Shown: positions 8,255-16,832, counted from the stretch's first letter. The stretch: DNA of 36,804 nucleotides from Candidatus Omnitrophota bacterium (GCA_023819665.1 JAMWCP010000005.1:1-36804); one strand, 5' to 3'. Made by a program: numbers and translations. The notes: a model not told the origin generated them from the sequence alone.

Positions 8255-9037
8255 ATGGAAATCGTTGTCTGTATCAAACAGGTTCCCGAAACTACCGAAG
8301 TAAAAATTAATCCTCAAACTAATACTTTAATTCGTGAAGGAGTAAAATCTATTATCAATCCTTTTGATATGTATGCGCTTGAGGAAGCAATACGTTTAAA
8401 AGAAAAATATTCAGGCAAAACCATCGTAATTACCATGGGCCCCCCCCAGGCAGAATCTGCATTAAGAGAGGCACTAGCTATGGGAATTGATGAAGGGATT
8501 CTTATTACGGACAGAACCTTTGCTGGAAGTGATACCTGGGCAACAAGTTATACATTATCAAAGGCAATCTTAAAGATAGGTAATTTTGATCTGGTGCTCT
8601 GCGGAAAACAGGCATCGGATGGAGATACGGCACAGGTTGGTCCGGGAATTTCCGCACATTTAGATATACCCCAGGTTACCTATGTAAAAAAAATAAGAGA
8701 AATAAATAATAAGAACTGTATAGTAGAGAGAATGACGGAAGAAGGTTATGAAGTCATTTTAACTCCTTTACCTTGTGTTTTAACGGTAGTAAAAGAGATT
8801 AATGAACCAAGACTTCCTTCATTGCGAGGGTTGATGCGTGCAAAACAAACACAGATTATAAGGTGGTCAGCAAGAGAGTTAAAGTTAGATGAAGAAAAGA
8901 TTGGACTTAAAGGCTCTCCTACTCAGGTGGTTAAGATATTCAGCCCCCCCCAGCGTAAAGGAGGAGTAGTCTTTAAAGGCGAAACATCAGAAGTAGTTGA
9001 CAAGTTAATTTCTCTATTAAAAGACCAATTACCCTAA
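8255..9037 (+). CDS. etfB: Electron transfer flavoprotein beta subunit
   Basis: 260-residue Etf small subunit, partner of the EtfA encoded 9 bases downstream. It starts with the family pattern MEIVVCIKQVPETTEVKI, continues with NPFDMYALEEAIRLKE, and contains CGKQASDGDTAQVGPGISAHL around residue 115, the nucleotide (AMP or second FAD) binding stretch, then PSLRGLMRAKQ near residue 187. Acceptor and donor are presumably the adjacent acyl-CoA dehydrogenase and ferredoxin. Odd: the gene holds two runs of eight consecutive C in an otherwise AT-rich sequence (8440-8447, 8944-8951), both at Pro-Pro-Gln codons. Confidence 0.95.
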   Translation: MEIVVCIKQVPETTEVKINPQTNTLIREGVKSIINPFDMYALEEAIRLKEKYSGKTIVITMGPPQAESALREALAMGIDEGILITDRTFAGSDTWATSYTLSKAILKIGNFDLVLCGKQASDGDTAQVGPGISAHLDIPQVTYVKKIREINNKNCIVERMTEEGYEVILTPLPCVLTVVKEINEPRLPSLRGLMRAKQTQIIRWSARELKLDEEKIGLKGSPTQVVKIFSPPQRKGGVVFKGETSEVVDKLISLLKDQLP

Positions 9038-9046
9038 AAACCAATT

Positions 9047-10252
9047 ATGTCCATAAAGATTGTTATTGAAAAATGTACGGGTTGTTCCTTATGTATAAAG
9101 GCATGTCCCTTTGACGCTATAAAGATTCTGGATAAGAAAGCAGTGATAGATCTAAATAAGTGTAATCTCTGCGGTGCCTGTATCGATTCCTGTAAATTTA
9201 AGGCAATTTTAATAGAAAAACCTTTGGATATACAGAAATCTCCCTTAAATTTATCTGATTATAAAGGAGTGTGGGTATTCGCAGAACAGAAGAAATCTAT
9301 AATTCAACCGGTAGTCTGGGAGTTGCTTGCGAAAGCAAGAGAGCTTGCTGATAAATTAAAAACAGACGTAAGTGCAGTACTTTTAGGTTCAGGAGTAAAA
9401 AATAAAGCAGAAGAACTTATCCGTTACGGCGCAGATAGGGTTTATTTTGTAGATGATGAGAGTTTAAACAACTTTTTAGATGAACCTTATACTAATATTC
9501 TTGTTAAACTTATTCAAAAGTATAAACCAGAAATTTTTTTATGTGGCGCTACCTCTATCGGTAGGTCGCTTGTATCTCGGGTAGCCGTAAAACTTTATAC
9601 GGGTTTAACTGCAGATTGTACGGGTTTAGATATAGATTTAGAGAAAAGACTTTTGCTTCAAACTCGACCGGCGTTTGGAGGAAATATTATGGCTACTATT
9701 ATTACTCCTTGTTATCGACCTCAGATGGCTACAGTAAGACATAAAGTATTTTCTGCTTTAGAGGAAGATAAAACTAGGAAAGGAGAGATTATCGAAGAAA
9801 AAATGGAGGAGGGTTTATTTAAAAGTAGAACTTCTATTTTAGAAGTAATAGAAGAAGTTAGCTCCACCGTAAATCTCTCGGAGGCAGATATCATTGTTTC
9901 CGGTGGAAGGGGAATAGGCTCAAAAGAAAATTTTAAAATTTTGGAAGATTTAGCTAAGGTTCTAAATGCAGCAGTAGGTGCTTCTCGTGCAGCAGTTGAT
10001 AGTGGTTGGATGCCTTATTCGCATCAAGTGGGGCAGACCGGAAGAACGGTTGCACCTAAAATTTATATTGCCTGTGGGATTTCCGGCCAAATTCAGCATT
10101 TGGTAGGGATGCAGGCTTCAAAGATTATTGTTGCCATAAACAAAGATCCGGACGCCCCCATTTTTAAAGTTGCTACCTATGGAATCGTAGGAGATCTCTT
10201 TGAAATTGTTCCCGCCTTAACTAAAAGACTTAAAGAGGTCTTGAAAAGATAA
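9047..10252 (+). CDS. etfA: Electron transfer flavoprotein alpha subunit with N-terminal ferredoxin domain
   Basis: 401 residues. An N-terminal bacterial-type ferredoxin domain carries two four-cysteine sets: C10-C13-C16-C20 (CTGCSLCIKACP) and C39-C42-C45-C49 (CNLCGACIDSCK), for two [4Fe-4S] clusters. The rest is EtfA: GVWVFAEQK at ~70, the alpha/beta domain, and the FAD-binding C-terminal domain with SGGRGIGSKENF (~285), VGASRAAVDSGWMPYSHQVGQTGRTVAPKIYIACGISGQIQHLVGM (~312-355) and INKDPDAPIFKVATYGIVGD. Ferredoxin-fused EtfA occurs in caffeyl-CoA reductase and lactate dehydrogenase Etf complexes, which bifurcate or confurcate electrons. Combined with the acyl-CoA dehydrogenase upstream, an energy-coupled NADH/ferredoxin complex is likely, though not proven. 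Confidence 0.95.
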   Translation: MSIKIVIEKCTGCSLCIKACPFDAIKILDKKAVIDLNKCNLCGACIDSCKFKAILIEKPLDIQKSPLNLSDYKGVWVFAEQKKSIIQPVVWELLAKARELADKLKTDVSAVLLGSGVKNKAEELIRYGADRVYFVDDESLNNFLDEPYTNILVKLIQKYKPEIFLCGATSIGRSLVSRVAVKLYTGLTADCTGLDIDLEKRLLLQTRPAFGGNIMATIITPCYRPQMATVRHKVFSALEEDKTRKGEIIEEKMEEGLFKSRTSILEVIEEVSSTVNLSEADIIVSGGRGIGSKENFKILEDLAKVLNAAVGASRAAVDSGWMPYSHQVGQTGRTVAPKIYIACGISGQIQHLVGMQASKIIVAINKDPDAPIFKVATYGIVGDLFEIVPALTKRLKEVLKR

Positions 10253-10429
10253 TGATTCTCCTCCTCAAAGAATATTAATTGAATATTAATTAAAAACTGC
10301 CTCCATTATCATCCCTTTTTATGTATTAGGGGGAGAAAAGATTATTTTCAAAATTTACACATATTAGCACTTTTTAGTAAATAAATTATTTTTTTTATCA
10401 ATTAATGTTAAAAAATGTAAAAATTTTCC

Positions 10430-10457
10430 TTGACAGATTATTATTTTTTCTTAAAAT
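10430..10457 (+). promoter_or_regulatory. Putative promoter of the HTH-smc pair
   Basis: TTGACA (10430-10435), 16-base spacer, TAAAAT (10452-10457), 28 bases before the HTH start. A perfect TATAAT follows at 10457-10462 but with a 21-base spacer. The rest of the 10253-10484 gap holds no ORF or stem-loop I can support, only an 11-base tandem repeat (GAATATTAATT twice, 10270-10291). Confidence 0.55.
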
Positions 10458-10484
10458 ATAATTTGGTTTTTAAAAAATAAAAAA

Positions 10485-10661
10485 ATGGATGAAAATAATT
10501 TACTAACCATAGATGAATTAGCCCGGTATCTTAAAGTAACGCGTCGAACCATTTATGAATGGCTTAAGAAAAAAAAGATCCCTGCAGTAAAAATAATAGG
10601 CCAGTGGCGTTTTAAAAAAGAAAGAATTGATGCATGGTTGGAGTCCCATTCTTTGTCTTAA
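10485..10661 (+). CDS. Small helix-turn-helix protein, excisionase (AlpA/MerR-like) family
   Basis: A 58-residue ORF too short for the track: MDENNLLTIDELARYL then KVTRRTIYEWLKKKKIPAVKI and GQWRFKKERIDAWLESH. This is the winged helix-turn-helix layout of the excisionase-type DNA-binding domain: a 'TIDELARYLKVTRRTIYEWLK' helix-turn-helix, then a beta-wing ending in W-R-F and a final helix RIDAWLE. Such domains occur in phage excisionases and in small chromosomal regulators. No integrase or attachment site is near, so a chromosomal DNA-binding role is more likely than excision. It sits 18 bases upstream of smc behind a shared promoter-like sequence, so the two may be co-transcribed. Confidence 0.85.
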   Translation: MDENNLLTIDELARYLKVTRRTIYEWLKKKKIPAVKIIGQWRFKKERIDAWLESHSLS

Positions 10662-10679
10662 TCTTAAAAAGGAGGAGTG

Positions 10680-13600
10680 ATGCGTTTAGAAAAATTAGAA
10701 ATAACTGGTTTTAAATCTTTTCCGGAAAGAACTATTTTGAAATTTGAACCGGGAATCACTGCTATTGTCGGTCCAAATGGAAGTGGTAAAAGCAATATAT
10801 TTGATGCTATTCGTTGGGTACTGGGAGAACAATCCGCCAAAGAAATGCGGGGTTCAAAAATGGAAGATGTGATCTTTAACGGTACAGATACCAAAGAACC
10901 TTTAAGTATGGCAGAGGTATCTTTAACGTTATCCAATGAAGATAAGAAATTGGCTATTGAGAGTAAAGAGGTAGTGATTTCTCGTCGAATTTTTCGTTCA
11001 GGAGAAAATGAATATTTGATTAATCATAATCCTGTACGTTTAAAAGATATAAATGATTTACTTAGGGGTACAGGGGTGGGGTTGGATTCATATTCTCTTT
11101 TCGGGCAGGGCAAGATTGAACTCATCTTAAGTAGCAAACCTGAAGATAGACGTATTATCTTTGATGAAGCAAGTGGAATTTTAAAATATAAACTACAAAA
11201 AAAAGAAGCTGTCAAAAAATTAGAAGAGACGGAAAATAATCTTTTGAGGATAAATGATATTATTGCAGAGGTGAGACGTCAAATAAACTCTTTGGAAAAA
11301 CAAGCAAACAAGGCGAAACGTTATAGAGAGATATGGGAGAAGATAAAAGAAAAAGAGAAGTTGTTGAGTATATTAAAAATTAATAAATTAGTTAAAGAAA
11401 AGGAAGAAATTTTAAATAAAATTAATGAATATACTAAACAGGAAAAAGATCTTAAGGATAGTTATCAGCGACAGCTTATACAGAGCGAATCCTATCAGAG
11501 AGAAATAGAATTAATAGAAGAGGAAATCTTCAAAATAAAAGAAGAAATAATTCATATTGAACATCTTATAGATAGAAACCAGCAATCAAGAATGATGATA
11601 AAAGAAAGAATTGAAGATTTGAGAAAACATAAAGAGAATATCGATGTAGATAGAAAGAATATGCAGTATAAGTTAAAACAACTCCAAATAGAGATTGAAA
11701 ATTTTAATCAAAATTATAAAAAACTGAAAGAATTACTCATAGAAAAGAAATCGATTCTGGATGAAAAAGAAAGCTATTTAGACAAAATAAATCAAATGAA
11801 ACAAGAGGCTAAGGATAATATTGAAAAAGCAAAAAAAGATATTCTCGAGTTAAATAATCTTAAAAGCAAAATTAAAAATGAGCTTATTGATTTAGATACA
11901 CAATATAAATTAAAAGAGGCGAGAGAAAGAAGGTTAAATATTGAAAAGACAAAGTCTCAACAAGAAAAGGATGATCTTCAAAATAAATTAGAAAAGGAGA
12001 AAGAAAAGCTTAATAATTTAGAAACTTCATTTAATATAAAAAGACAAGAAATAGAAAGTTTACAGGATAATCTTCAGAAAGAAATTAAAGATATCGATAA
12101 TCTAAAATCTGAACTACAAGAATTGGAAAAGGAAAAAACAAAATTTATCTCTCGTAAGGACTTTTTAGAGAATCTAAATTTAAATTATGAAAAAATGGAC
12201 TCTGCTTCAAACGCATTAATTCTATTAGAATCTTTATCTGAAGAAGAACCTAACGGTTTGGTAATCAGAATAAAAGAAAAACTTAACTGTAATGATGCGG
12301 ATAAAAATATATTTGCCCAAGCAAATTTCAAATTTTTAGGAGAAGCAAAATCTATAGATTTTGATTTAGAAAGACTTCTTGTCAAAATAAAACAGACAGA
12401 GGAATATATACTTCAAAAGAATAAACTGATAAATGATAAAACAAATAACACAATTGTTCTTCAAAACAACATCGATATTATTCATAAAGAAATTTATCAA
12501 CTAGAACTTAGCATTTCGGAGCAAAAAAATCAACTTAATCATATCGAATCCCAGTTTAAAAAAATAGATGAAGAATTTCAGATTGTTATTTTTGAATTAT
12601 CAGAGGTTATAAAGGAAATCGATACTCTAAACGAGAAAAAGTCTAACCTTACTCAGCAATATAACGAGTTAGAGAACAGAATAAAGACATTAGAAGAAAA
12701 TCTTCATAAAGAGACAGAAAGAGTTATTCATTTAGATTTAGAAAGAGAAGGTTATCTATTAGAGATCGCTGCGATAAAAGTTGAACAGAAATCTTTAGAA
12801 GATAATCTTCAGAAAGAAGACCATACATTAGCCCTTATGAAACAGAATTTAGTAGAAATAGAGAATAGACTTAATGAATATCAGAAACAAACCTCAGAAT
12901 GTGATAAAAAAATAGGTGAATTAAATTCAAATTTAAATAATCTTGATATATCTGATGATGAACTTACCAAAGAGAAAGTCAGTAAAACTCAAAAGGTAGA
13001 AGCCGAACATCTTAAACTTCAAGGATATATAAAACAATTGAGCGATTTTAAAGCGGAGATAGAAAAATTACGAATAGATATTGAAGAGGTAAATAGTAAC
13101 ATCAATAATTTTAGAATGGAGCTTCAACATGTAATTTTCAAAATTTCAAATATAAAAGATAGATTGAAACAGATTTATCAGATAGAGCTGACAGAAGACA
13201 CAACTGTCCTGCCGTTAGAATATAATGAAAAGAGTTTGCAATTAGAAATAGACACTCTTAAACAACAATTGGATTCTTTAGGATCAGTAAATCTGGTAGC
13301 AATAGAAGAGCATGATGAACTTAAGAAGAGATATGAATTTTTAAACCAACAACAGCAGGACTTAATTCAAGCGAAGACATCTTTGTATGAGGCAATACAA
13401 AAAATAAATCGTACTGCCAAAAATATGTTTTTAGATACTTTTAAATCGATCAATAATGAGTTTAAAGTTTATTTTAGACTTCTCTTTGGTGGAGGAGAAG
13501 CAAACCTCTTTTTAATCGAAGAGGACGATCCTTTAGAATCAGGTATCGAGATTATCGCTCGTCCACCAGGAAAAAAATTGCAGAATATATCATTGCTCTC

Positions 13601-13919
13601 GGGAGGAGAAAAAGCACTGTGTACAATTGCTCTTATATTTGCTATATTTAAAGTGAAACCATCTCCTTTTTGTGTATTAGATGAAGTAGATGCGGCATTG
13701 GACGAAGCAAATATTTCTCGTTACGCAAATATCTTAGATGAATTTTCAAAGATAGCACAGTTTATTGTTATTACCCATAACAAAAGAACTTTATTAAATG
13801 CCGATGCAATGTATGGAGTCACCATGGAAGCAAATGGTATCTCAAGGGTTGTTTCAATTAAATTTGAAAAAAATAAAGAGAAGGATAGAAATTCAGAGGA
13901 AGTTGTTGTCTTAACCTGA
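10680..13919 (+). CDS. smc: Chromosome segregation protein SMC with unusually short hinge
   Basis: Condensin-type ATPase for chromosome organisation. The ATG at 10680 is preferred to the GTG at 10677 because GGAGG (10671-10675) would sit directly against the GTG. Head domain: MRLEKLEITGFKSF, Walker A GPNGSGKSN (~32-40), Q-loop segment GQGKIELIL (~144), ABC signature LSGGEKALC (~974), Walker B FCVLDEVDAALDEAN (~998-1012), D/H-loop VITHNKR. Residues ~170-500 and ~575-880 are heptad-rich coiled coil. Between them is only about 70 residues (502-572; PNGLVIRIKEKL, FKFLGEAKSIDFDLE) where SMCs normally have a ~150-residue hinge with glycine-rich dimer faces; I cannot recognise those motifs. Total 1079 residues against the usual 1150-1190. 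The 3' end overlaps the convergent GGDEF gene by 9 bases. Confidence 0.93.
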   Translation: MRLEKLEITGFKSFPERTILKFEPGITAIVGPNGSGKSNIFDAIRWVLGEQSAKEMRGSKMEDVIFNGTDTKEPLSMAEVSLTLSNEDKKLAIESKEVVISRRIFRSGENEYLINHNPVRLKDINDLLRGTGVGLDSYSLFGQGKIELILSSKPEDRRIIFDEASGILKYKLQKKEAVKKLEETENNLLRINDIIAEVRRQINSLEKQANKAKRYREIWEKIKEKEKLLSILKINKLVKEKEEILNKINEYTKQEKDLKDSYQRQLIQSESYQREIELIEEEIFKIKEEIIHIEHLIDRNQQSRMMIKERIEDLRKHKENIDVDRKNMQYKLKQLQIEIENFNQNYKKLKELLIEKKSILDEKESYLDKINQMKQEAKDNIEKAKKDILELNNLKSKIKNELIDLDTQYKLKEARERRLNIEKTKSQQEKDDLQNKLEKEKEKLNNLETSFNIKRQEIESLQDNLQKEIKDIDNLKSELQELEKEKTKFISRKDFLENLNLNYEKMDSASNALILLESLSEEEPNGLVIRIKEKLNCNDADKNIFAQANFKFLGEAKSIDFDLERLLVKIKQTEEYILQKNKLINDKTNNTIVLQNNIDIIHKEIYQLELSISEQKNQLNHIESQFKKIDEEFQIVIFELSEVIKEIDTLNEKKSNLTQQYNELENRIKTLEENLHKETERVIHLDLEREGYLLEIAAIKVEQKSLEDNLQKEDHTLALMKQNLVEIENRLNEYQKQTSECDKKIGELNSNLNNLDISDDELTKEKVSKTQKVEAEHLKLQGYIKQLSDFKAEIEKLRIDIEEVNSNINNFRMELQHVIFKISNIKDRLKQIYQIELTEDTTVLPLEYNEKSLQLEIDTLKQQLDSLGSVNLVAIEEHDELKKRYEFLNQQQQDLIQAKTSLYEAIQKINRTAKNMFLDTFKSINNEFKVYFRLLFGGGEANLFLIEEDDPLESGIEIIARPPGKKLQNISLLSGGEKALCTIALIFAIFKVKPSPFCVLDEVDAALDEANISRYANILDEFSKIAQFIVITHNKRTLLNADAMYGVTMEANGISRVVSIKFEKNKEKDRNSEEVVVLT

Positions 13920-15098
13920 ATAGGTTTGGTTCTTGCCTTGTTTTTTTGCTTCATATAGATATTTATCGGCACAAGAAATCAAGGCAGAATTAGTAGTTCC
14001 ATCTTCTGGATAAGAAGCTACGCCGCAACTAACGGTGATTTTTTTAGCCGGCATAATCTCTTCATAGATAAAAGGGAAATCTTGTATTTTTTCTCTTAAC
14101 TGTTCTGAAATCAATATAGCTTCTTTTTTATTAGTCTTTGGTAGAATAATAGCGAATTCCTCACCTCCGTATCTACAAACCCAATCGATCTTGCGAGAAT
14201 GATTGTTTAATAGATTAGCTAATTCTTTAAGTATATAATCTCCTGTTTGGTGACCCATATTATCATTGTACATTTTGAAGTCATCTATATCTATCATAAT
14301 CAGGCTTAAAACAGAATTTTGCTCCATAGCCTTTTTAATTTCTTGCTGAAGAAGATACTGAAAATAACCGTGGTTCCATAAGCCCGTAAGAGAATCGGTG
14401 TGAGCTCTTATCACCGTCTGTTCATAAAGTTGAGAGTTTTCAATAGCTAAACCTGCTTGGTTAGAAAGCATAATTAACCTCCTTATATTATCTTTGCTAA
14501 TGGGTTTGCGAGTAAAGATATTATCTGCTACAATTATTCCATTAACCTCATCTTTTGCTTTCAAGGGTACGATTACTAACTCATCAGTCTTTAATATCTG
14601 AACAAGTGGATCATGTGTATATTCATTTATGGTTTCTTTAGTAAGATGTAATAACATACCATCTTGAGCCGCAATAGAAAGCAAATAATTCTTTTTATCC
14701 TTGATGTTAATCTTTATTGATTTTACACTCTGATTGAATTTTGAATCGGGTATCTTTTCTGATGTCTTAAATACAGCGATAAGATCATCTAAATCCATCT
14801 GTTCCTGCTGTATTTTTGTCCAGATTTTATTTGCTTCCTCTCCTGTATCAGGCCCGATACCCATTTTCCCTTCAATAAGTCCTTCTTTTTCATTCACCAA
14901 AAATATCATTGCACGGTTAAAACCCAATCCTACATGAGCAGTTACACCTGTAAGGATAATATAGAGAATTTCATCCAATTTTAAGGTGGTACGCATGGCA
15001 TTAGAGATTTCATAGAGGATAGCCAATTCTGCATGTGTACGTGCAAGTTCTTCTTTTAGTCTTTCGTTTTCCTCTTTTAATTTGAATATATCATCCAT
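13911..15098 (-). CDS. GAF-GGDEF diguanylate cyclase
   Basis: Predicted cytosolic sensor that makes cyclic di-GMP. The track start is the ATG at 15119; I prefer ATG 15098 (MDDIFKLKEENERLKEEL) because the promoter-like TTGACA-17-TATTTT would place transcription start near 15103. Using track numbering: a short coiled coil (~8-35), a GAF-like sensor domain (~40-225), a linker helix, then a GGDEF domain (~235-400) with TDSLTGLWNHGYF, MIDIDDFKMYND, the catalytic RYGGEEFAIILP and VSCGVASYP. The active-site GGEEF is intact and a five-residue-spaced RxxD inhibitory site (RKID) precedes it, so activity with product feedback is expected. It is the only minus-strand gene in the window, converging on smc with overlapping 3' ends. 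Confidence 0.92.
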   Translation of the reverse strand: MDDIFKLKEENERLKEELARTHAELAILYEISNAMRTTLKLDEILYIILTGVTAHVGLGFNRAMIFLVNEKEGLIEGKMGIGPDTGEEANKIWTKIQQEQMDLDDLIAVFKTSEKIPDSKFNQSVKSIKINIKDKKNYLLSIAAQDGMLLHLTKETINEYTHDPLVQILKTDELVIVPLKAKDEVNGIIVADNIFTRKPISKDNIRRLIMLSNQAGLAIENSQLYEQTVIRAHTDSLTGLWNHGYFQYLLQQEIKKAMEQNSVLSLIMIDIDDFKMYNDNMGHQTGDYILKELANLLNNHSRKIDWVCRYGGEEFAIILPKTNKKEAILISEQLREKIQDFPFIYEEIMPAKKITVSCGVASYPEDGTTNSALISCADKYLYEAKKQGKNQTYSG

Positions 15099-15109
15099 AA
15101 TTGAAAAGT

Positions 15110-15138
15110 AAAATAGCATAATTTATAATTTATGTCAA
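15110..15138 (-). promoter_or_regulatory. Putative promoter of the GGDEF gene (minus strand)
   Basis: On the minus strand: TTGACA (15138-15133), 17-base spacer, TATTTT (15115-15110). It overlaps the first candidate ATG (15119) and lies just before the second (15098), implying a nearly leaderless transcript from the second ATG. Confidence 0.45.
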
Positions 15139-15220
15139 GACATCTCTCATACATCTATTTATAATATTTCTATAAGGTGCATAAAATATCAGGGTTTGTC
15201 TTCCATTTTGATAAAAATTC

Positions 15221-15249
15221 TTGAAAATGAAGTATTTTTAATATAAAAT
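15221..15249 (+). promoter_or_regulatory. Putative promoter of glucokinase-tal-lptD-ugd
   Basis: TTGAAA (15221-15226), 17-base spacer, TAAAAT (15244-15249), 13 bases upstream of the ATG at 15262, in the divergent region between the GGDEF gene and the ROK gene. Both elements differ from consensus by one base and spacing is ideal. Confidence 0.55.
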
Positions 15250-15261
15250 AAAACGTCAAAT

Positions 15262-16191
15262 ATGAAAAAGTATATTATCGGAATTGACTTAGGCGGAACA
15301 AATTTAAGAATTGGATTGTTTGATCGAGAGATAAATTTGAAGGATAAAAAAGTATTTTCTACTCGTCAATTTAACAACAAGATTACTCTCATCAATAATA
15401 TTGTTAGATCCACAGAAGATATTATTAAGGATAATTATCTAAAAAAGGATTGTATATTAGGTATAGGATTAGGGGTTCCCGGTCCCGTAGATTATAAAAA
15501 ACAGATTATACATTTTTTGCCCAATATAAAAGGATGGTTTAATGTTCCTTTAGGTAAAATATTAAAAGAAAGCCTCGGGATTAACAATATATTTATAGAT
15601 AACGATGCTAATCTTGTATGCCTTGCGGAATCAAAAATGGGAAGCGCTAAAGGTTATAAAAATGTAGTTTGTATAACTTTAGGGACAGGAGTGGGGGGCG
15701 GTTTATTTATTGAAAATAAACTATACAGGGGTAGCAATTATGCAGCAGGAGAAATTGGACATATTCCTTTATACCAGAACGGTCCTATTTGTAGCTGCGG
15801 GGCAAAAGGATGTTTGGAGAGTTATGTAGGTAATTTAAAAATAATGAAAGAGGCAAAAAAGGTTTTTAAACGAGATATCAATTTGGAAGAGTTAAGCAAA
15901 TTAGCTAAGTTAAAAAATAGGAAAGCAACAAAAATATGGAAGAATGTGGGAGAAAAAATAGGTACTGTCCTTACAGGTGTAGTAAATTTGCTCAATCCTG
16001 CGGTAATTGTTATTGCCGGCGGAATAAGTAATGCAGGAGAAATACTATTTAAAAACATCAGAAAGACGATTATAAATAGAGCAATGTTTATTCAGTCAAA
16101 ACAAGTAAAAATATTGGGCTCTCATTTTAAGGATAATGCAGGGATAATTGGAGCAGCACTTTTAGTAAAAATGGAAGTTGGAAGATGTTAA
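15262..16191 (+). CDS. glk: ROK family glucokinase
   Basis: ATP-dependent sugar kinase of 309 residues, most likely phosphorylating glucose. Motifs: N-terminal phosphate loop [25 protein letters not shown] (~72), the catalytic-base segment [17 protein letters not shown] (~112), [18 protein letters not shown] (phosphate-2, ~139), the ROK signature with zinc site [23 protein letters not shown] (Cys-x-Cys-Gly-x-x-Gly-Cys, ~168-190), and the C-terminal [11 protein letters not shown] adenosine motif. No N-terminal HTH is present, so this is a kinase and not a ROK repressor. Its last bases overlap the transaldolase start by 7. Substrates such as mannose or N-acetyl sugars cannot be excluded. Confidence 0.9.
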   Translation: MKKYIIGIDLGGTNLRIGLFDREINLKDKKVFSTRQFNNKITLINNIVRSTEDIIKDNYLKKDCILGIGLGVPGPVDYKKQIIHFLPNIKGWFNVPLGKILKESLGINNIFIDNDANLVCLAESKMGSAKGYKNVVCITLGTGVGGGLFIENKLYRGSNYAAGEIGHIPLYQNGPICSCGAKGCLESYVGNLKIMKEAKKVFKRDINLEELSKLAKLKNRKATKIWKNVGEKIGTVLTGVVNLLNPAVIVIAGGISNAGEILFKNIRKTIINRAMFIQSKQVKILGSHFKDNAGIIGAALLVKMEVGRC

Positions 16192-16832
16192 TATTTATCG
16201 ACTCTGCCAACATAAATGAGATCGAAGAAGCATATAACTGTGGTCTTATTGATGGTGTAACTACCAATCCCACCCTTCTTGCCAAAGAAAATCAACCTGT
16301 AGATAGAATTTTAAAGAAAATATGTTCTATTGTTAAAGGACCAGTAAGCGCAGAGGTAATATCTTTGGATTCAAAGAACATGATTAAAGAAGCAAAACAT
16401 TTGAGTAAGATAGCTTCTAATATAGTTATAAAAATACCTCTTACTAAAGAAGGACTCAAAGCGGTAAGGGTTCTCTTGAAGGAAAAAATAAAAACAAATG
16501 TTACTTTATGTTTTTCGCCTACTCAGGCAATATTAGCAGCTAAAGCAGGGGCTGATTATATTAGCCCTTTCATTGGTAGACTAGATGATATAAGCCAAAA
16601 TGGTATGGAACTTATTGAAAAAATAAAACAGATCTATAATAATTATAATTTTAAAACAAAAATAATTGTTGCTTCAGTAAGAAATCCTTTACATATTCTA
16701 AAAGCAGCGCTCATTGGAGCTGATATAGTGACTGTTCCCTTTTCGGTTATCGAACAGTTGGTAAAACATCCGCTGACTGATGTAGGAATTCAGAGATTTT
16801 TAGAAGATTATAAAAAAATTCCTAAAAGATAG
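16185..16832 (+). CDS. tal: Small transaldolase / fructose-6-phosphate aldolase-like (TalC/MipB type)
   Basis: A 215-residue TIM-barrel of the short transaldolase subfamily. It starts [17 protein letters not shown], followed by [15 protein letters not shown] (~22-34), VSAEVISLD (~54), the Schiff-base lysine Lys83 in [43 protein letters not shown] (~104-135) and [29 protein letters not shown] (~160-188). Members are either transaldolases (pentose phosphate pathway) or fructose-6-phosphate aldolases; which one cannot be settled by eye, although most bacterial proteins annotated from this subfamily are taken as transaldolases. Adjacent to glucokinase, it fits sugar-phosphate metabolism. lptD begins on the base after its stop. 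Confidence 0.92.
   Translation: MLIFIDSANINEIEEAYNCGLIDGVTTNPTLLAKENQPVDRILKKICSIVKGPVSAEVISLDSKNMIKEAKHLSKIASNIVIKIPLTKEGLKAVRVLLKEKIKTNVTLCFSPTQAILAAKAGADYISPFIGRLDDISQNGMELIEKIKQIYNNYNFKTKIIVASVRNPLHILKAALIGADIVTVPFSVIEQLVKHPLTDVGIQRFLEDYKKIPKR

Noticed and set aside
10253-10484. Rho-independent terminator or small RNA after etfA
   Set aside because: No GC-rich stem followed by a T-run is visible; the gap is AT-rich with a short tandem repeat and a promoter-like sequence only.
10485-10661. Prophage excisionase marking a mobile element
   Set aside because: No integrase, direct-repeat attachment sites, tRNA target or phage genes lie nearby, and flanking genes are core functions.
10677-13919. 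Rad50/SbcC instead of SMC, given the odd hinge
   Set aside because: No CxxC zinc-hook lies in the middle, and the head motifs (EITGFKSF, FDAIRWVLGEQSAKEMRG, VLDEVDAALDEAN) are those of SMC.
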